DNA of 64,000 nt from Croceicoccus sediminis (GCF_007570835.1 NZ_SUNC01000001.1:1054001-1118000), one strand, 5' to 3'; positions 9,272-19,003 are shown, numbered from the stretch's first letter. Numbers and translations are program-made. Notes: a model not told the origin generated them from the letters alone.

Positions 9272-9429
9272 TGTTGCGAGACAAAAGAGTTCTTCCATTT
9301 TCACACGCAAAACTGCGGTTTTCAGCCCCCGGTTTGACAAAATAGTTTTTCCAAAAACTAGAACAAGGCGGGATCATTTCGCCAAAGCAATGCCTGACCA
9401 GCCGCGTTTGTGACAAAAAAGATATTCCA
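9272..9429 (+). repeat. Left end of Tn7-like element B
   Basis: The terminus TGTTGCGAG is followed by ACAAAAGAGTTCTTCCA (9281-9297), ACAAAATAGTTTTTCCA (9337-9353) and ACAAAAAAGATATTCCA (9413-9429). Box-to-box steps are 56 and 76 bp. Three dispersed boxes are what Tn7 left ends have, against crowded boxes at the right end. The terminus forms a near-perfect inverted repeat with the right terminus of element A next to it. That makes a hairpin-prone junction of the two ends at 9257-9288. Confidence 0.75.
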
Positions 9430-9620
9430 GTTTCGACCATCGCGACCCGCAGAATTCCTCGTGTCTTGGTTTTCACATGCCTCTTTTTTCGCATGCTGAA
9501 CCCCAGAAGCGGTCAGTCGGCTGACCAGTGCCGGCAGGCTCACGCTAAACCGTCTCCTGCCGCAGAGTTTCGCCGCCTAGTGGGGCTGGTTGCTCTGATA
9601 GTACCTGCCGACGGGCTACG
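9430..9620. other. Spacer between the left end and the catabolic operon
   Basis: No gene seen. A dispersed-repeat variant (AGAAGCGGTCAGTCGGCTGACC) lies near 9509-9530. The 12-mer ACGCTAAACCGT occurs at 9542-9553 and again at 9618-9629, the second overlapping the end of the GMC gene, a small duplication scar. Confidence 0.45.
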
Positions 9621-11234
9621 CTAAACCGTACCTCGATCCGCGAGTACCATGTCCGCGCCCTTTTCCGCGATCATGATGGTGGCCGCGTTGGTATTACCGG
9701 ACACCAGCTTTGGCATCACCGATGCATCGATTACGCGAAGGCCGCTCATACCATGGACTCGCAAGCGTGGGTCGACCACGGCCATGTCGTCGTTACCCAT
9801 CTTGCAGGTTCCGACTTGATGGGAAACGCAGCCACCCTGTTCACGAAAATAGGCCTCAATCTCGTCGTCGCTGGTCACGTCCGCACCGGGCAGGTGTTCG
9901 GCCGACACGAAGTCTGACAGCGGAGAAACCGAGGCGATCCGCCTGGCGAGCTTCAATCCCTCCACTGCCGTCGTCCGGTCACGTTCAGACGAAAAGTAGT
10001 TGGGCCTCATAAGCGGAGGTTCCAAGGGATCGGCGGATCTCAAACCGATGGAACCTCGGCTTTCCGGGCGAACCGGGCAAATGAAGTTGGCAAAACCGGA
10101 AAACTTGAACAGTCCGTCCTCGTAATATCCACCGCTGAAGGTTTGGAACAGGAATTGTACGTCCGGTGTCTGAGAGTTCGGCATGACGCGCGTGAATACG
10201 CAAGCCTGCCCCGCAGGAACCGCAAGCGGACCGTCGCGAAACAGAAGCCAGCGCAGGCCTGCGGCCAATTGCTTTCGTTTCGACAGCATGATGTCGTTCA
10301 TGGTGATGGGCTGCGTACACCGCCAAGTGATCTGTCCCCCGTAGTGATCGTGCAGGTTCCGGCCGACACCGGGAAGATCGTGGACGACAGCAATGCCGTG
10401 CTCGGCAATGTCCTCTCCCCGCCCGACACCCGACAGCATCAGGAGCTGCGGCGAATTGACCGTACCCCCCGCAAGCAGAACTTCGTTACGGCACCTTATG
10501 GAAAAGCTTTGTCCATCGCGCTGAACCTCGAGGCCCGTCGCCCGCGTCCCTTCGAACAGCACGCGCTTTGCCTGCGTTTCGGTGATGACGGTCAGGTTGG
10601 GGCGCTTCAACGCAGGGCGCAGGTATCCAACCGCAGCCGAACAACGCGCGCCTTTGCGGATCGTCGCCTGGAAATAGCCCGCGCCTTCCTGACGGGTTCC
10701 ATTGAAATCGTCGTTACGCGGTATCCCGATCTTCTCGCAGCTTTCAATCAATGCGTCGCACAGCGGATTTCGTTCCTTGATATCGGTGACCGACAAGGGA
10801 CCGCCCGTGCCGTGATATTCGTCTTCGCCGCGTTCCTGGTCCTCGGCCTTGCGAAAATAGGGGAGCACGTCGTCATATGACCAACCTTCGTTGCCAAGCT
10901 GGCGCCAGTGGTCGAAGTCCTCGGCCTGCCCGCGGATGTAGATCAGACCGTTTATGCTACCCGATCCGCCCAGAACCTTGCCGCGCGGCCAATAGATACG
11001 CCGCCCGCCAAGCGCGGGATTGGGCTCGGTTTCGTACTTCCAGTTGACCTTCTCATCGATGATGGTCTTGCCATACCCAACTGGAATCTTGAGCCAGAAG
11101 CCGTCGTCCTTGCCGCCGGCTTCGACCAGAAGAACGCTTATGTCGGGCCGCTCCGAAAGGCGGGCGGCAAGTACGCATCCCGCCGACCCTGCCCCCACCA
11201 CGATATAGTCGAATTCCCTGTCCTCGATTTGCAT
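9621..11234 (-). CDS. GMC-family alcohol dehydrogenase (PEG/choline dehydrogenase-like)
   Basis: 537 residues, started at the ATG at 11234 ([16 protein letters not shown]), which puts the FAD-binding GxGxxG at residues 13-18. Family signatures follow: [21 protein letters not shown] near residue 85 (GMC signature 1) and, near the C-terminus, [10 protein letters not shown] with the catalytic histidine and SGNTNAAT with the second active-site residue. Such flavoproteins oxidise primary alcohols to aldehydes and pass electrons to a quinone or cytochrome. It is the last gene of the leftward operon, after a dihaem cytochrome c. With the aldehyde dehydrogenase and TonB receptor, the set resembles the peg operon in which PegA oxidises polyethylene glycol. 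The actual substrate cannot be read from sequence. Confidence 0.88.
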   Translation of the reverse strand: MQIEDREFDYIVVGAGSAGCVLAARLSERPDISVLLVEAGGKDDGFWLKIPVGYGKTIIDEKVNWKYETEPNPALGGRRIYWPRGKVLGGSGSINGLIYIRGQAEDFDHWRQLGNEGWSYDDVLPYFRKAEDQERGEDEYHGTGGPLSVTDIKERNPLCDALIESCEKIGIPRNDDFNGTRQEGAGYFQATIRKGARCSAAVGYLRPALKRPNLTVITETQAKRVLFEGTRATGLEVQRDGQSFSIRCRNEVLLAGGTVNSPQLLMLSGVGRGEDIAEHGIAVVHDLPGVGRNLHDHYGGQITWRCTQPITMNDIMLSKRKQLAAGLRWLLFRDGPLAVPAGQACVFTRVMPNSQTPDVQFLFQTFSGGYYEDGLFKFSGFANFICPVRPESRGSIGLRSADPLEPPLMRPNYFSSERDRTTAVEGLKLARRIASVSPLSDFVSAEHLPGADVTSDDEIEAYFREQGGCVSHQVGTCKMGNDDMAVVDPRLRVHGMSGLRVIDASVMPKLVSGNTNAATIMIAEKGADMVLADRGTV

Positions 11235-11286
11235 CGCCCGTAACGTCCCGATCGTATGATGGCGCCCATGGCGCCAGACTTTGTGG

Positions 11287-11934
11287 TCAGCGCAGCGATG
11301 CCGCGTGGAGGGCAACAGCCTCGACCGCCGCTTCGTCAGGCAGGACCTGCGCGGCGGCGCGCATCTGCTCACCTTCCGGATCGCCCTCGCGCCCGCGTAC
11401 GCCACTTCTGAAATTGTTCAGCTGTCGGGCAAGATAGGCCGGGTCCGTACCCGCCAGTGCAGGCGCTTTCAGCGCCTCGTTCCCTTCGCCCGCCGCGCCG
11501 TGGCAGGCGGCGCACGTCTCGTACAGGGACGCGCCCAGGGCCAGTACCTGGGCGTCGGCTTCATCGGCCGACAAGGGCGCAGAGGGTTCCGGCAAGGTGG
11601 CGAGATAAACCGCGACATCATGCACGGCGCCATCCCCGCCAAGTGCCTTGGCCCGCCCATTCATCGCGACCCCATAGAAATCATCGGGGCCGCCGCGAAT
11701 GCCGCTGCGATAATTCATCAGCTGACGCTCGATATAATCCGCTGACAGCCCGGCGAGACGGGGTGCGTTCATGCCCGCAAGCCCCTCGCCATCGTTGCCG
11801 TGACAACCTTGGCAAGTGACATAGCGGGCCTCGCCGCGCGCGATCGCGGTGTCGGCGTCCGCATCGACCGGCTCGTTCGAATTGTTGCAGCCTGCCAACG
11901 TCAGCAGCGCGGCGGTGAAGAACGCGCAGCGCAT
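11287..11934 (-). CDS. Dihaem cytochrome c lipoprotein
   Basis: 215 residues. An N-terminal lipoprotein signal (LLTLAGC, lipid-modified Cys near 15) is followed by two cytochrome c domains with haem motifs CQGCH and CAACH. Repeated features (R-G-E/P, RQLxNxRSGxRG) mark an internal duplication as in cytochrome c4-type proteins. It is probably periplasmic and membrane-anchored, accepting electrons from the GMC dehydrogenase encoded immediately downstream or from the flavin oxidase upstream. It starts 5 bp after the stop of the SnoaL-like gene, so it is translated from the same message. Confidence 0.85.
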   Translation of the reverse strand: MRCAFFTAALLTLAGCNNSNEPVDADADTAIARGEARYVTCQGCHGNDGEGLAGMNAPRLAGLSADYIERQLMNYRSGIRGGPDDFYGVAMNGRAKALGGDGAVHDVAVYLATLPEPSAPLSADEADAQVLALGASLYETCAACHGAAGEGNEALKAPALAGTDPAYLARQLNNFRSGVRGREGDPEGEQMRAAAQVLPDEAAVEAVALHAASLR

Positions 11935-11939
11935 AGCGA

Positions 11940-12332
11940 TCAGCCGAACGCGGCTGCGACGGCAGCGCTGTCGATATGCTCGTCAAGGCTGACGACCTGA
12001 CCGTCAGCGGTGGCGACCATATGAACCCATTGGGCGGTATATTGCTTGCCCGTCGACTTGACCCTGGTTGTTTCAGAGCCCTGGACGAAGACGATGCCAT
12101 CTTCTTCCCACATGCCGGCCGGAGCCATTTCGACCGGATCGGCAGCGGCCAGAAACAGTTCGAAGAACTTGCCCACGCCTTCGCGCCCGTTGAAGGTTCC
12201 GGCCCAGGGGATCGTCCCCTCGGGCGCATGGAAGGTCCAGCGCACGTCTTCTTTCAACAGGCCCATGGCCTTGTCCATGTCGCCCGCGCCGAACGCTGCG
12301 AAAAAACCGCCGACAATATCCTTGCCCGTCAT
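11940..12332 (-). CDS. SnoaL-like / NTF2-fold protein
   Basis: 130 residues starting at the ATG at 12332, which has GGAG about 8 nt upstream; the ATG at 12350 overlaps the upstream stop and lacks such a site. The pattern (FFAAFGAGDMDKAMGLLKEDVRWTF, later GREGVGKFFELF and WVHMVATADGQVVSLDEHID) is typical of the NTF2-like SnoaL fold. That fold includes isomerases, hydrolases, and small binding proteins in catabolic operons. No catalytic assignment is possible. It lies 14 bp after the flavin oxidase gene. Confidence 0.75.
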   Translation of the reverse strand: MTGKDIVGGFFAAFGAGDMDKAMGLLKEDVRWTFHAPEGTIPWAGTFNGREGVGKFFELFLAAADPVEMAPAGMWEEDGIVFVQGSETTRVKSTGKQYTAQWVHMVATADGQVVSLDEHIDSAAVAAAFG

Positions 12333-12346
12333 CTCTCGTTCTCCAA

Positions 12347-13885
12347 TCATGTGTTTGTCGGTTTGGGCTCAAGCCCGTAAAATGTCTGGAACACGCGTTC
12401 CGGATCGTATTTCGCGCGAATGTCGGCCAGCTTCGCCCAGTCTTCAGGGCGGTAGCATTCGGGGATCTGGTCGATCCTGCCTTCTTGGTTGAACTCGTTG
12501 ATGTAACTGCCCGTGCCCATCGGCTGCAGCTCCCGGTACATCTCGATCAGCCAGTTCTTGTTCGCATCATCCTGCGCCGGGTCGTCCCATTGGGAATAGC
12601 AGGACAGGTAGAACTGCCCGGTGGTCTGGCACGCACCGTCGGGAATCTTGGGGCTACCTTTGTACAGGATGACGGGCGCGCTGACGCGAGACGGGCTGTT
12701 GGGCATATGCTTCATCATCACCGCAATCGGCTTGCTCAGACCGTCGGTGAAGATGTTGTCGACGCAGTAGCGCCGCTGCGGAAAGGGCACTTCGTTCGCA
12801 TAATAAAGCGTCTCGAAGCTTTCTTCCGCACCCATGATTTCGGCGATCGCTTTCTTGCGGATCGGATGATCGGCAATCGGCGCCATCGCCGCGAGCGCTT
12901 CGCCAGGATCGCTTTTGAACGCGATTGATTGCAGGATCATCACCTGATCGCAGCCTGCCGCGCTGCATGCGTTTTCCATTCCCGGCGGCGCTGCGGATAT
13001 GACGCCGATCAGCTCGACGTCCACCGGCAAAGCCGGCCCCAGTTCCTCCATCGCCTTCGCCACTTGCGGAATGTCGGTGAAGGGGAAAATGTAGGTATGC
13101 GAACGTATCGCCGTTGGCCTGGGATAACATTTCAGGCGGAAGCTGGTGACCACACCGAACAGCCCCGGCCCGCCGCCGCGCACCGCCCAGAACAGGTCCG
13201 GGTTCTCGGTCTCGCTCGCGGTGCGTACTTCGCCGTCGGGCGTGACGATCTGCACCTCGAGTATGTTGTAGGTGCTCATCCCGCCCCAGGCATTGCCGTT
13301 CCAGCCAAGCCCGCCGCCCAACAGAAATCCACTAATCGGCACCATACCGCAATGAGCGGTGGGGAAAGCAAGGTCGTAGTCGGCAAGGTCTTCCTGCAAC
13401 CGCCGCCCAATCACGCCGGGCCCGCAGCGCACTTCGCCCGCGGCCTCGTCGATCTCTATCGTCGAAAGGCGCGATACATCGACGAGAATGCCGTCGTCGC
13501 GCAGGAAACAGCCGCAAAAACTGTGTCCGCCGCCGCGTGTGGTGATGCGGCGACCTGTTTCGCGCGCAAAGTTTACCGCGGCGACTACGTCATCGACCGT
13601 TTCAGCCTGCACGATCATATCGGGATAGCGGGGAAATTTCTGCGTCTGCCAGACCATCGACTGACGCCACGGCTCATAGACCGCGCTGTCCTTGCCGATC
13701 GCCTTGCCCGTCAGCCGGGACTGCAGGTTGGCCAGGTCGTCATCGCGCATCGAACAGCCGCCCAGTGCGGGCGCAAGGCCGATTGCCGAAAGCGCCGCGA
13801 CAGTGGCGCCGCCGCCAAGGAACCTGCGCCGCGACGTGGCGATGGCCCCGGTGCGGGTCGGATGGTTGCTGCGGTGGTCGAACAT
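12347..13885 (-). CDS. Tat-exported BBE-type FAD-linked oxidase
   Basis: 512 residues. A twin-arginine signal (SRRRFLGGGATVAALSAIGL) near residues 18-37 predicts export as a folded flavoprotein. The FAD-binding PCMH domain contains GGGHSFCG (His) and AHCGMVPISGFLLGGGLGW (Cys). These residues fit bicovalent FAD attachment as in berberine-bridge-enzyme-like oxidases. The C-terminal FYGLEPKPT segment fits the BBE domain. Such enzymes oxidise sugars, alcohols or aromatic alcohols in the periplasm. Its first base overlaps the stop codon of the aldehyde dehydrogenase. This gene is an addition relative to the classical peg gene set. Confidence 0.85.
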   Translation of the reverse strand: MFDHRSNHPTRTGAIATSRRRFLGGGATVAALSAIGLAPALGGCSMRDDDLANLQSRLTGKAIGKDSAVYEPWRQSMVWQTQKFPRYPDMIVQAETVDDVVAAVNFARETGRRITTRGGGHSFCGCFLRDDGILVDVSRLSTIEIDEAAGEVRCGPGVIGRRLQEDLADYDLAFPTAHCGMVPISGFLLGGGLGWNGNAWGGMSTYNILEVQIVTPDGEVRTASETENPDLFWAVRGGGPGLFGVVTSFRLKCYPRPTAIRSHTYIFPFTDIPQVAKAMEELGPALPVDVELIGVISAAPPGMENACSAAGCDQVMILQSIAFKSDPGEALAAMAPIADHPIRKKAIAEIMGAEESFETLYYANEVPFPQRRYCVDNIFTDGLSKPIAVMMKHMPNSPSRVSAPVILYKGSPKIPDGACQTTGQFYLSCYSQWDDPAQDDANKNWLIEMYRELQPMGTGSYINEFNQEGRIDQIPECYRPEDWAKLADIRAKYDPERVFQTFYGLEPKPTNT

Positions 13886-15387
13886 CAGTGCCTCACGATC
13901 CTGGCTTGGGTCTTCAGGTGGGCGCGAATGCCTTCTTCGCCCAGTTCCTGTCCGAAGCCCGATTGCTTCCAGCCGCCGAATGGCATCGCGCAGTCGAGCG
14001 TGTTGTGATTGTTGATCCAGACCGTCCCGGCCTCGACCTTGTCGGCAAACCGATCCGCAGTGGCCATGTCGCGGGTCCAGATGCTGGCACCCAGCCCGTA
14101 TTGCGAATTGTTCACGCGCGGCATGACGTCATCCAGATCGTCGAACCGGAAAGCGGTCAGCACCGGGCCGAAGATCTCTTCCTGCGCCACGGGGCTGCCG
14201 TCGCCCGCACCAACGATGACGGCAGGGTGCATATAGGCCCCGTCATCCGATAGCGGATCGCCACCGGTGATCAGCGACGCACCGTCCTTGCGGGCCTGCT
14301 CAACATAGGAAACGACACGGTCGCGGTGCTCGTGGCTGATCATCGGGCCCATCGTGCTGGCAGGGTCGAGACCGGGGCCGATGACGAGGCTTGCCGCGAT
14401 CTGCGCGATGCCCTCGACGACCTGGTCGAAATGGTTTTCGTGAACGAAAAGGCGCGACCCGGCGCAGCAGTTCTGCCCGTGATTGCCCAGGATCGCCCAG
14501 GCAGCACCGGATATCGCCATCTCGAGATCGGCGTCGGGCGCGATTACGACCGGCGACTTGCCGCCGAGTTCGAGGCAAAAGGGGATCAGTCGTTCGCCAG
14601 CACTGGCACCTATACGGCGGCCGACGGCGGTCGATCCGGTAAAGCTGATCTTATCTACAAGCGGATGTTCGACCAAAGCCTGCCCCGCCGTGGCCCCGCC
14701 GGTCACGACATTGACGACGCCTGCGGGAATACCCGCCTCGATGCATAATTCAGCAAGGCGAAGTGCGGTAAGCGGGGTGCGCTCTGCCGGCTTGATCACG
14801 ATTGTGCATCCGGTGGCAAGAGCCGGGGCAAGTTTGAACACCGCCATGCAAAGCGGCACGTTCCAAGGGACGATAGCGCCGATCACACCGACGGGCCGGG
14901 GATGCGTCGAACCGGTAAAGCGCGCGTTCGGCATGTAAGGAACGGCGAGTTCCATCATCCGTCCCGACAGCCGCGTCGCCCAACCGGCCGCCTGCCGAAG
15001 GACATGGACCGAAAAATCCGCGTCGAAAGCTCGCGTATTGCCGATCAGCTTGCCAGAATTGACCGTCTCTACCTGCGCTAGCGCGTCAGCTTCCGCCTCG
15101 ACCAGTGCAGCCAGTTTCATGATGACTGCCTCACGCTCGTGCGGGCGCAGTCCCGACCAGGCAGTATCGCGAAATGCGCGGTGCGCACTGCGGACCGCAA
15201 GTTCGACGTCGCCCGCCCCCGCGTCGGGTACGTTGGCGACCACGCCGCCGGTAGTGGGGTCTACCACGTCCATCGTCTTGCCCGACGCGGCATCGCGAAA
15301 CGCACCATCAAGGAACATTCCGGTGCGCCGATATAGCAAGGCTCGCGCACCCTCGTTCAGAACGCCGTAATCGTTGGCCAGCGTCAC
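13885..15387 (-). CDS. NAD(P)-dependent aldehyde dehydrogenase
   Basis: 500 residues from a GTG at 15387, which overlaps the MFS stop by four bases (GTGA); the open frame continues upstream but that part lies inside the MFS gene. Landmarks are VIGAIVPWNVPL, the nucleotide-binding FTGSTAVG, the catalytic Glu in LELGGKSPVV, the catalytic Cys in GQNCCAGSRLF, and EEIFGPVL. It should oxidise the aldehyde made by the GMC or BBE-type oxidases to a carboxylate in the cytoplasm. Its position after a TonB receptor and permease matches pegC in Sphingopyxis peg operons. Confidence 0.92.
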   Translation of the reverse strand: MTLANDYGVLNEGARALLYRRTGMFLDGAFRDAASGKTMDVVDPTTGGVVANVPDAGAGDVELAVRSAHRAFRDTAWSGLRPHEREAVIMKLAALVEAEADALAQVETVNSGKLIGNTRAFDADFSVHVLRQAAGWATRLSGRMMELAVPYMPNARFTGSTHPRPVGVIGAIVPWNVPLCMAVFKLAPALATGCTIVIKPAERTPLTALRLAELCIEAGIPAGVVNVVTGGATAGQALVEHPLVDKISFTGSTAVGRRIGASAGERLIPFCLELGGKSPVVIAPDADLEMAISGAAWAILGNHGQNCCAGSRLFVHENHFDQVVEGIAQIAASLVIGPGLDPASTMGPMISHEHRDRVVSYVEQARKDGASLITGGDPLSDDGAYMHPAVIVGAGDGSPVAQEEIFGPVLTAFRFDDLDDVMPRVNNSQYGLGASIWTRDMATADRFADKVEAGTVWINNHNTLDCAMPFGGWKQSGFGQELGEEGIRAHLKTQARIVRH

Positions 15388-16577
15388 AGCGCCATCTCCG
15401 CTTTCCGGCGGCGCGCAGACGGGACAAGGACCGGCATGGCGAACAGCCCGACCAAAAGGAACGCCGCGGCGGAAATGATGTAGATCCCCGACAACCCATC
15501 GGCGACCATCACGGTAAGGCCCGGTCCAATGCCAAGGCCTGCCCCGGTCAGCGCGCCCGCAGAAAGCATCGGACGGCCATCGCGATCGACATCGGCAAGC
15601 GCGCCAAGCTGAAGGGGATAAAGCACATACCAGCCCGTGCTGAACATGACGGTGGCAATTACGAAGCCGGTGAGCGCATTGGCGGCCGAATAGACAATGA
15701 CAGCGCCGGTCAGCAACACGACGCAGGCTAGGATCGGGATCGTACGACCAAGCCTTGCCACCAGAATGCCCGGCAGGAACGACGCGACAAAAGCGACGAG
15801 TTTCGACAGGCTGAGCACTCCCGCCACCTCGCCCTCTGTCAAAGCGATCTGCTCTCCCAGCAAGGCAAGGAAAGTCCATATCGCACCGATACCCACGAAA
15901 AAGAACAGGATCGACAACAGCATTGCCGCGCTCTGCCACCATCCGGCGGCATCGTTTCCGGTCAATCGCGCATGAGGGGCCGCTGCGCCCGCACGTTTCG
16001 GGACAAAGGCATAAACGAGACCGATCGCGGCGAAGTCGAAAGCGAGAAAAACAAGATATCCGAGATGAAAGCCGCCGGCGCGCATCAGGGCCGGCATTGC
16101 ATAGATGCAAGCGATCGAGACCACTGTCTGCAACGCGAGGAACAGACCAAAGCTGCGCTCCGGCCTGGCGCTGCGCGAAAGGGCGGCCGTAGCTTGCGAC
16201 ACCGCGACGCCGCCTGCGATACCGGCTATGGCGCGAAGGGCGTTGAACGCCACCCAGCCCGGCCCCAACAGGGTTGCAAGGTCGCACCCGATCATCACCG
16301 CAAGTGCGGCCAACCCGTGACGACGAAACCTCCCTTGCGGCAGAAAAGTCGATAGCAAGCAGCCTGCCGAGATAGTTGCGAGCTGGACGGTAGAGAACAA
16401 CCCGACTTCACGCTCGCTCGCCGCCAGGTCGTTCACCATCGCCGAGACGACGACCGGCATCGCCAGGAAAGTAACGACACCGGCCGTGCCAAGCGCAATC
16501 TGGGCAACCACCCCACCGTCCGCCCGATCATCGTGGACTGGGCGTGGGGGAGAAATGGCGGTAACAGTTTCGGACAT
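15384..16577 (-). CDS. MFS transporter
   Basis: 397 residues from the ATG at 16577 (MSETVTAISPP) with AAGG upstream. It shows about 12 hydrophobic segments and a basic loop after the second pair, as in the major facilitator superfamily. It lies 22 bp after the TonB receptor and overlaps the aldehyde dehydrogenase start, so its likely job is to bring the substrate of the operon across the inner membrane. In peg operons a permease (pegD) plays this role. Confidence 0.85.
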   Translation of the reverse strand: MSETVTAISPPRPVHDDRADGGVVAQIALGTAGVVTFLAMPVVVSAMVNDLAASEREVGLFSTVQLATISAGCLLSTFLPQGRFRRHGLAALAVMIGCDLATLLGPGWVAFNALRAIAGIAGGVAVSQATAALSRSARPERSFGLFLALQTVVSIACIYAMPALMRAGGFHLGYLVFLAFDFAAIGLVYAFVPKRAGAAAPHARLTGNDAAGWWQSAAMLLSILFFFVGIGAIWTFLALLGEQIALTEGEVAGVLSLSKLVAFVASFLPGILVARLGRTIPILACVVLLTGAVIVYSAANALTGFVIATVMFSTGWYVLYPLQLGALADVDRDGRPMLSAGALTGAGLGIGPGLTVMVADGLSGIYIISAAAFLLVGLFAMPVLVPSARRRKAEMAL

Positions 16578-16599
16578 CGCAACTTTGCCTTGTGCCGGA

Positions 16600-18903
16600 T
16601 CAGAAACGGAACAGGACGCTGCCGCCATAGACCCGAGGTTCGGAATAGATGTACTGGACGTAGCCCAGGTCGTTGAACTGGAACGCCTTGCTGATCGCCC
16701 TCTTGTTGCCGATGTTCCGGACGAAGCCCTGGATCTGCCAATTCTCGTTCACTGAGTAGGTCACGTCGGCATTATGCTTGAAATAGCCCGGCAAACGCAC
16801 CGAAGGATCGTTGAAGTTGTTGGTATAACGGCTTGACCGGTAGTTGCCGTCCCAGTGGAAAATAATATCGGATTCGGCGGAAACCGGAACGGTGTAGGTG
16901 ATAGCGCCGTTCGCGGTCCACTTAGGGGCGTTCGACATTTCACGGTCCGCGACATAAGTGCCGCCTCCCGGGACACCGTTGGCCACATCCTTGATTTCGG
17001 TTTCCAACCACGATCCGCCGAAGCTGATCTGAAGCGCGTCGACCGGCAGGAAAATGATTTCGACTTCCGCGCCGTAGCTTGTCGCATCCTGATTGGTCAG
17101 CAGACCGCCGATGCCTTCCCATGTGAAGGTCTGATAATCGCTGTAATCGTAATAGAAGACCGAGGTGTTGAGGCGCAGCCGGTTGTCCAGCAGGTCGGCC
17201 TTTTCGCCGATCTCATAGGCGATAACGGACTCGTCCTCATAAGGAATCTGGTCTGGATTGACCCCACCGGGGTAGAACCCGTTATTGAAGCCGCCGGCCT
17301 TGGTACCACGCGACACGCTGGCGAACAGCAGCAGGTCCGGTGTCGCCTGATAATCGAGCTCAACCTTGCCCGAATACATCGTCTGCGAATACTTGCCGCT
17401 ATAGGGATTGGCGATACCGGGGCCATCTGGTGCGGCAAAGCAGTTGGTCGGTATCGGGAAACCCGGACAGGACCGCAGCGAGGCGTTGTCCGCATCAGCG
17501 AAATTCTTGTGATCATATGTGATCCGCCCACCGGCAATCAGCTTCAGGCTGTCGGTTAGAGGGAATTCTCCCTGTGCGAAGGCGGAGATCGACTTGGTCT
17601 TGAGCGACCAGTTGGCGGCAAGATTGATCGGGAAAAAGGCGCCGTTGTAAAGACCAGTAACCGGATCGACCGCCGTATCGCCCGAAACCGGCACGTTGAA
17701 CGTTGCGGCAGGATTGTTCTTGGCCTTGGCGAGCATGCCGTAGATGCCTGCGGTCCAGGTGATCGGACCGGCGTCGGAGAACAGACGGAATTCCTGGGTC
17801 GCCGTGTCGGATTCGTAGGGAAACTCCGCCGAACAGATCTCGTTCGGGCTGGCGTCGCAGTCTTCCTGCAGTTTGCGGGTGAAACGCAGGTAGCCGGTCA
17901 GCGAGGTAAAGGTGACATCGCCAAAATCGCGTTCGGCCTTGAGCAGGCCAGTATAGCCTTTCGACTGAAGCCGCTGCGGATCGCTTGTAAAAGCGACGTT
18001 GCGTGCACCTGCCCCGAAATCAGCCTCGTTGTAACCGGCGTCGTCGACACCGTTCGGATCCGCAAAACCGAGACCCGTGTTGGGATCGCGCAGACTTGGT
18101 GTCTGTTCGTAATAGGTGTGGACCTTGTCCGTCTTGCCATACTCACCCTTCAGCAGGACGTTCCAGTCGCCATCGTCATAGGCCAGCTGCAAGCGAACTG
18201 CGTCAGTTCCCGCCTGACCGCCATTGTCGAAGTCCGGGTTGATGTTTCGGATGTATCCGTCCGAATGATGCGAAAGGAACGACAGGCGGGCTGAGAGGGT
18301 ATCGGACAGCGGCGCGCTGACGGCTCCTTCAAGTTTCAGTTCGTTGAAGCGCGCATACGTCGCCTTCAGGAAGCCCGAGGTATAGTCCGTCGGCTTCTGC
18401 GTGACATAGTGAACCAGCCCGCCGGTCGAATTGCGACCAAACAGGGTTCCCTGGGGGCCGCGAAGGATTTCGGCACGGGCAAGATCGAACAACGCGAAAT
18501 CGACCGCCGGGACGTTCACCACATAGAATTCGTCGACATAGACGGTGACGGGCGCCTCGTGCCCTTCGCCGAAATCGTTGAGGCCGATACCGCGAATGAC
18601 GACGTTGGCACTGGAGCCTGGGCCATAGGGGGAATAGTTGTCGACGCTCGGCGTGCTGGTGATCAGCTCAATCGAATTCGAAACGCCGCGCTCAAGGATC
18701 TCATCGCCCGAAATGGCGGTAACCGAGATGCCGACGTCCTGCAGGTTCTGTTCGCGCTTCTGGGCGGTGACGACGATCTCGCTCAGGCCGCCCTGGCTTT
18801 CCTGCGTGCCTTGGGCAGCACCGCTGTCCTGCGCCATGGCGGGGAATGCGGCCAGCGTGCCGGAAACGGCCAGCGCGAGCCAGGATACGCGACAATCGAT
18901 CAT
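16600..18903 (-). CDS. TonB-dependent outer membrane receptor
   Basis: 767 residues. The signal peptide ends near FPAMA (about residue 24). A TonB-box-like segment EIVVTAQKREQNLQDV follows, then the plug domain (VVIRGIGLNDFGEG, VDFALFDLARAEILRGPQGTLFGRNSTGG) and a 22-strand-type barrel. It closes with an aromatic-terminated strand (GSVLFRF). It is the first structural gene of the leftward catabolic operon and probably imports the organic substrate or an oligomer of it. Receptors of this CirA/FecA-like type are abundant in Sphingomonadales and PegB is one such protein. Confidence 0.92.
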   Translation of the reverse strand: MIDCRVSWLALAVSGTLAAFPAMAQDSGAAQGTQESQGGLSEIVVTAQKREQNLQDVGISVTAISGDEILERGVSNSIELITSTPSVDNYSPYGPGSSANVVIRGIGLNDFGEGHEAPVTVYVDEFYVVNVPAVDFALFDLARAEILRGPQGTLFGRNSTGGLVHYVTQKPTDYTSGFLKATYARFNELKLEGAVSAPLSDTLSARLSFLSHHSDGYIRNINPDFDNGGQAGTDAVRLQLAYDDGDWNVLLKGEYGKTDKVHTYYEQTPSLRDPNTGLGFADPNGVDDAGYNEADFGAGARNVAFTSDPQRLQSKGYTGLLKAERDFGDVTFTSLTGYLRFTRKLQEDCDASPNEICSAEFPYESDTATQEFRLFSDAGPITWTAGIYGMLAKAKNNPAATFNVPVSGDTAVDPVTGLYNGAFFPINLAANWSLKTKSISAFAQGEFPLTDSLKLIAGGRITYDHKNFADADNASLRSCPGFPIPTNCFAAPDGPGIANPYSGKYSQTMYSGKVELDYQATPDLLLFASVSRGTKAGGFNNGFYPGGVNPDQIPYEDESVIAYEIGEKADLLDNRLRLNTSVFYYDYSDYQTFTWEGIGGLLTNQDATSYGAEVEIIFLPVDALQISFGGSWLETEIKDVANGVPGGGTYVADREMSNAPKWTANGAITYTVPVSAESDIIFHWDGNYRSSRYTNNFNDPSVRLPGYFKHNADVTYSVNENWQIQGFVRNIGNKRAISKAFQFNDLGYVQYIYSEPRVYGGSVLFRF

Positions 18904-18980
18904 CTCAATAACCCTCCGATGATGAAGCGATCCGGCAAACCTTCTTTTGGTCCGCAGTTTTGTCGGATCGTGCTTCGTCC

Positions 18981-19003
18981 CTGAATACCCGGGTGATATT
19001 CAG
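18981..19003. promoter_or_regulatory. Candidate operator upstream of the TonB-receptor operon
   Basis: A perfect 7-bp inverted repeat, CTGAATA (18981-18987) and TATTCAG (18997-19003), is separated by 9 bp containing CCCGGG. It lies about 80-100 bp before the receptor start codon, between it and the AraC-family gene. That is a natural place for regulator binding, but a link to the adjacent regulator is only inferred. Confidence 0.4.

Noticed and set aside
9257-9288. Inverted repeat at 9257-9288 as an ordinary terminator
   Set aside because: It is the junction of two transposon ends with recognisable boxes on both sides, and its arms do not stand behind a gene end.
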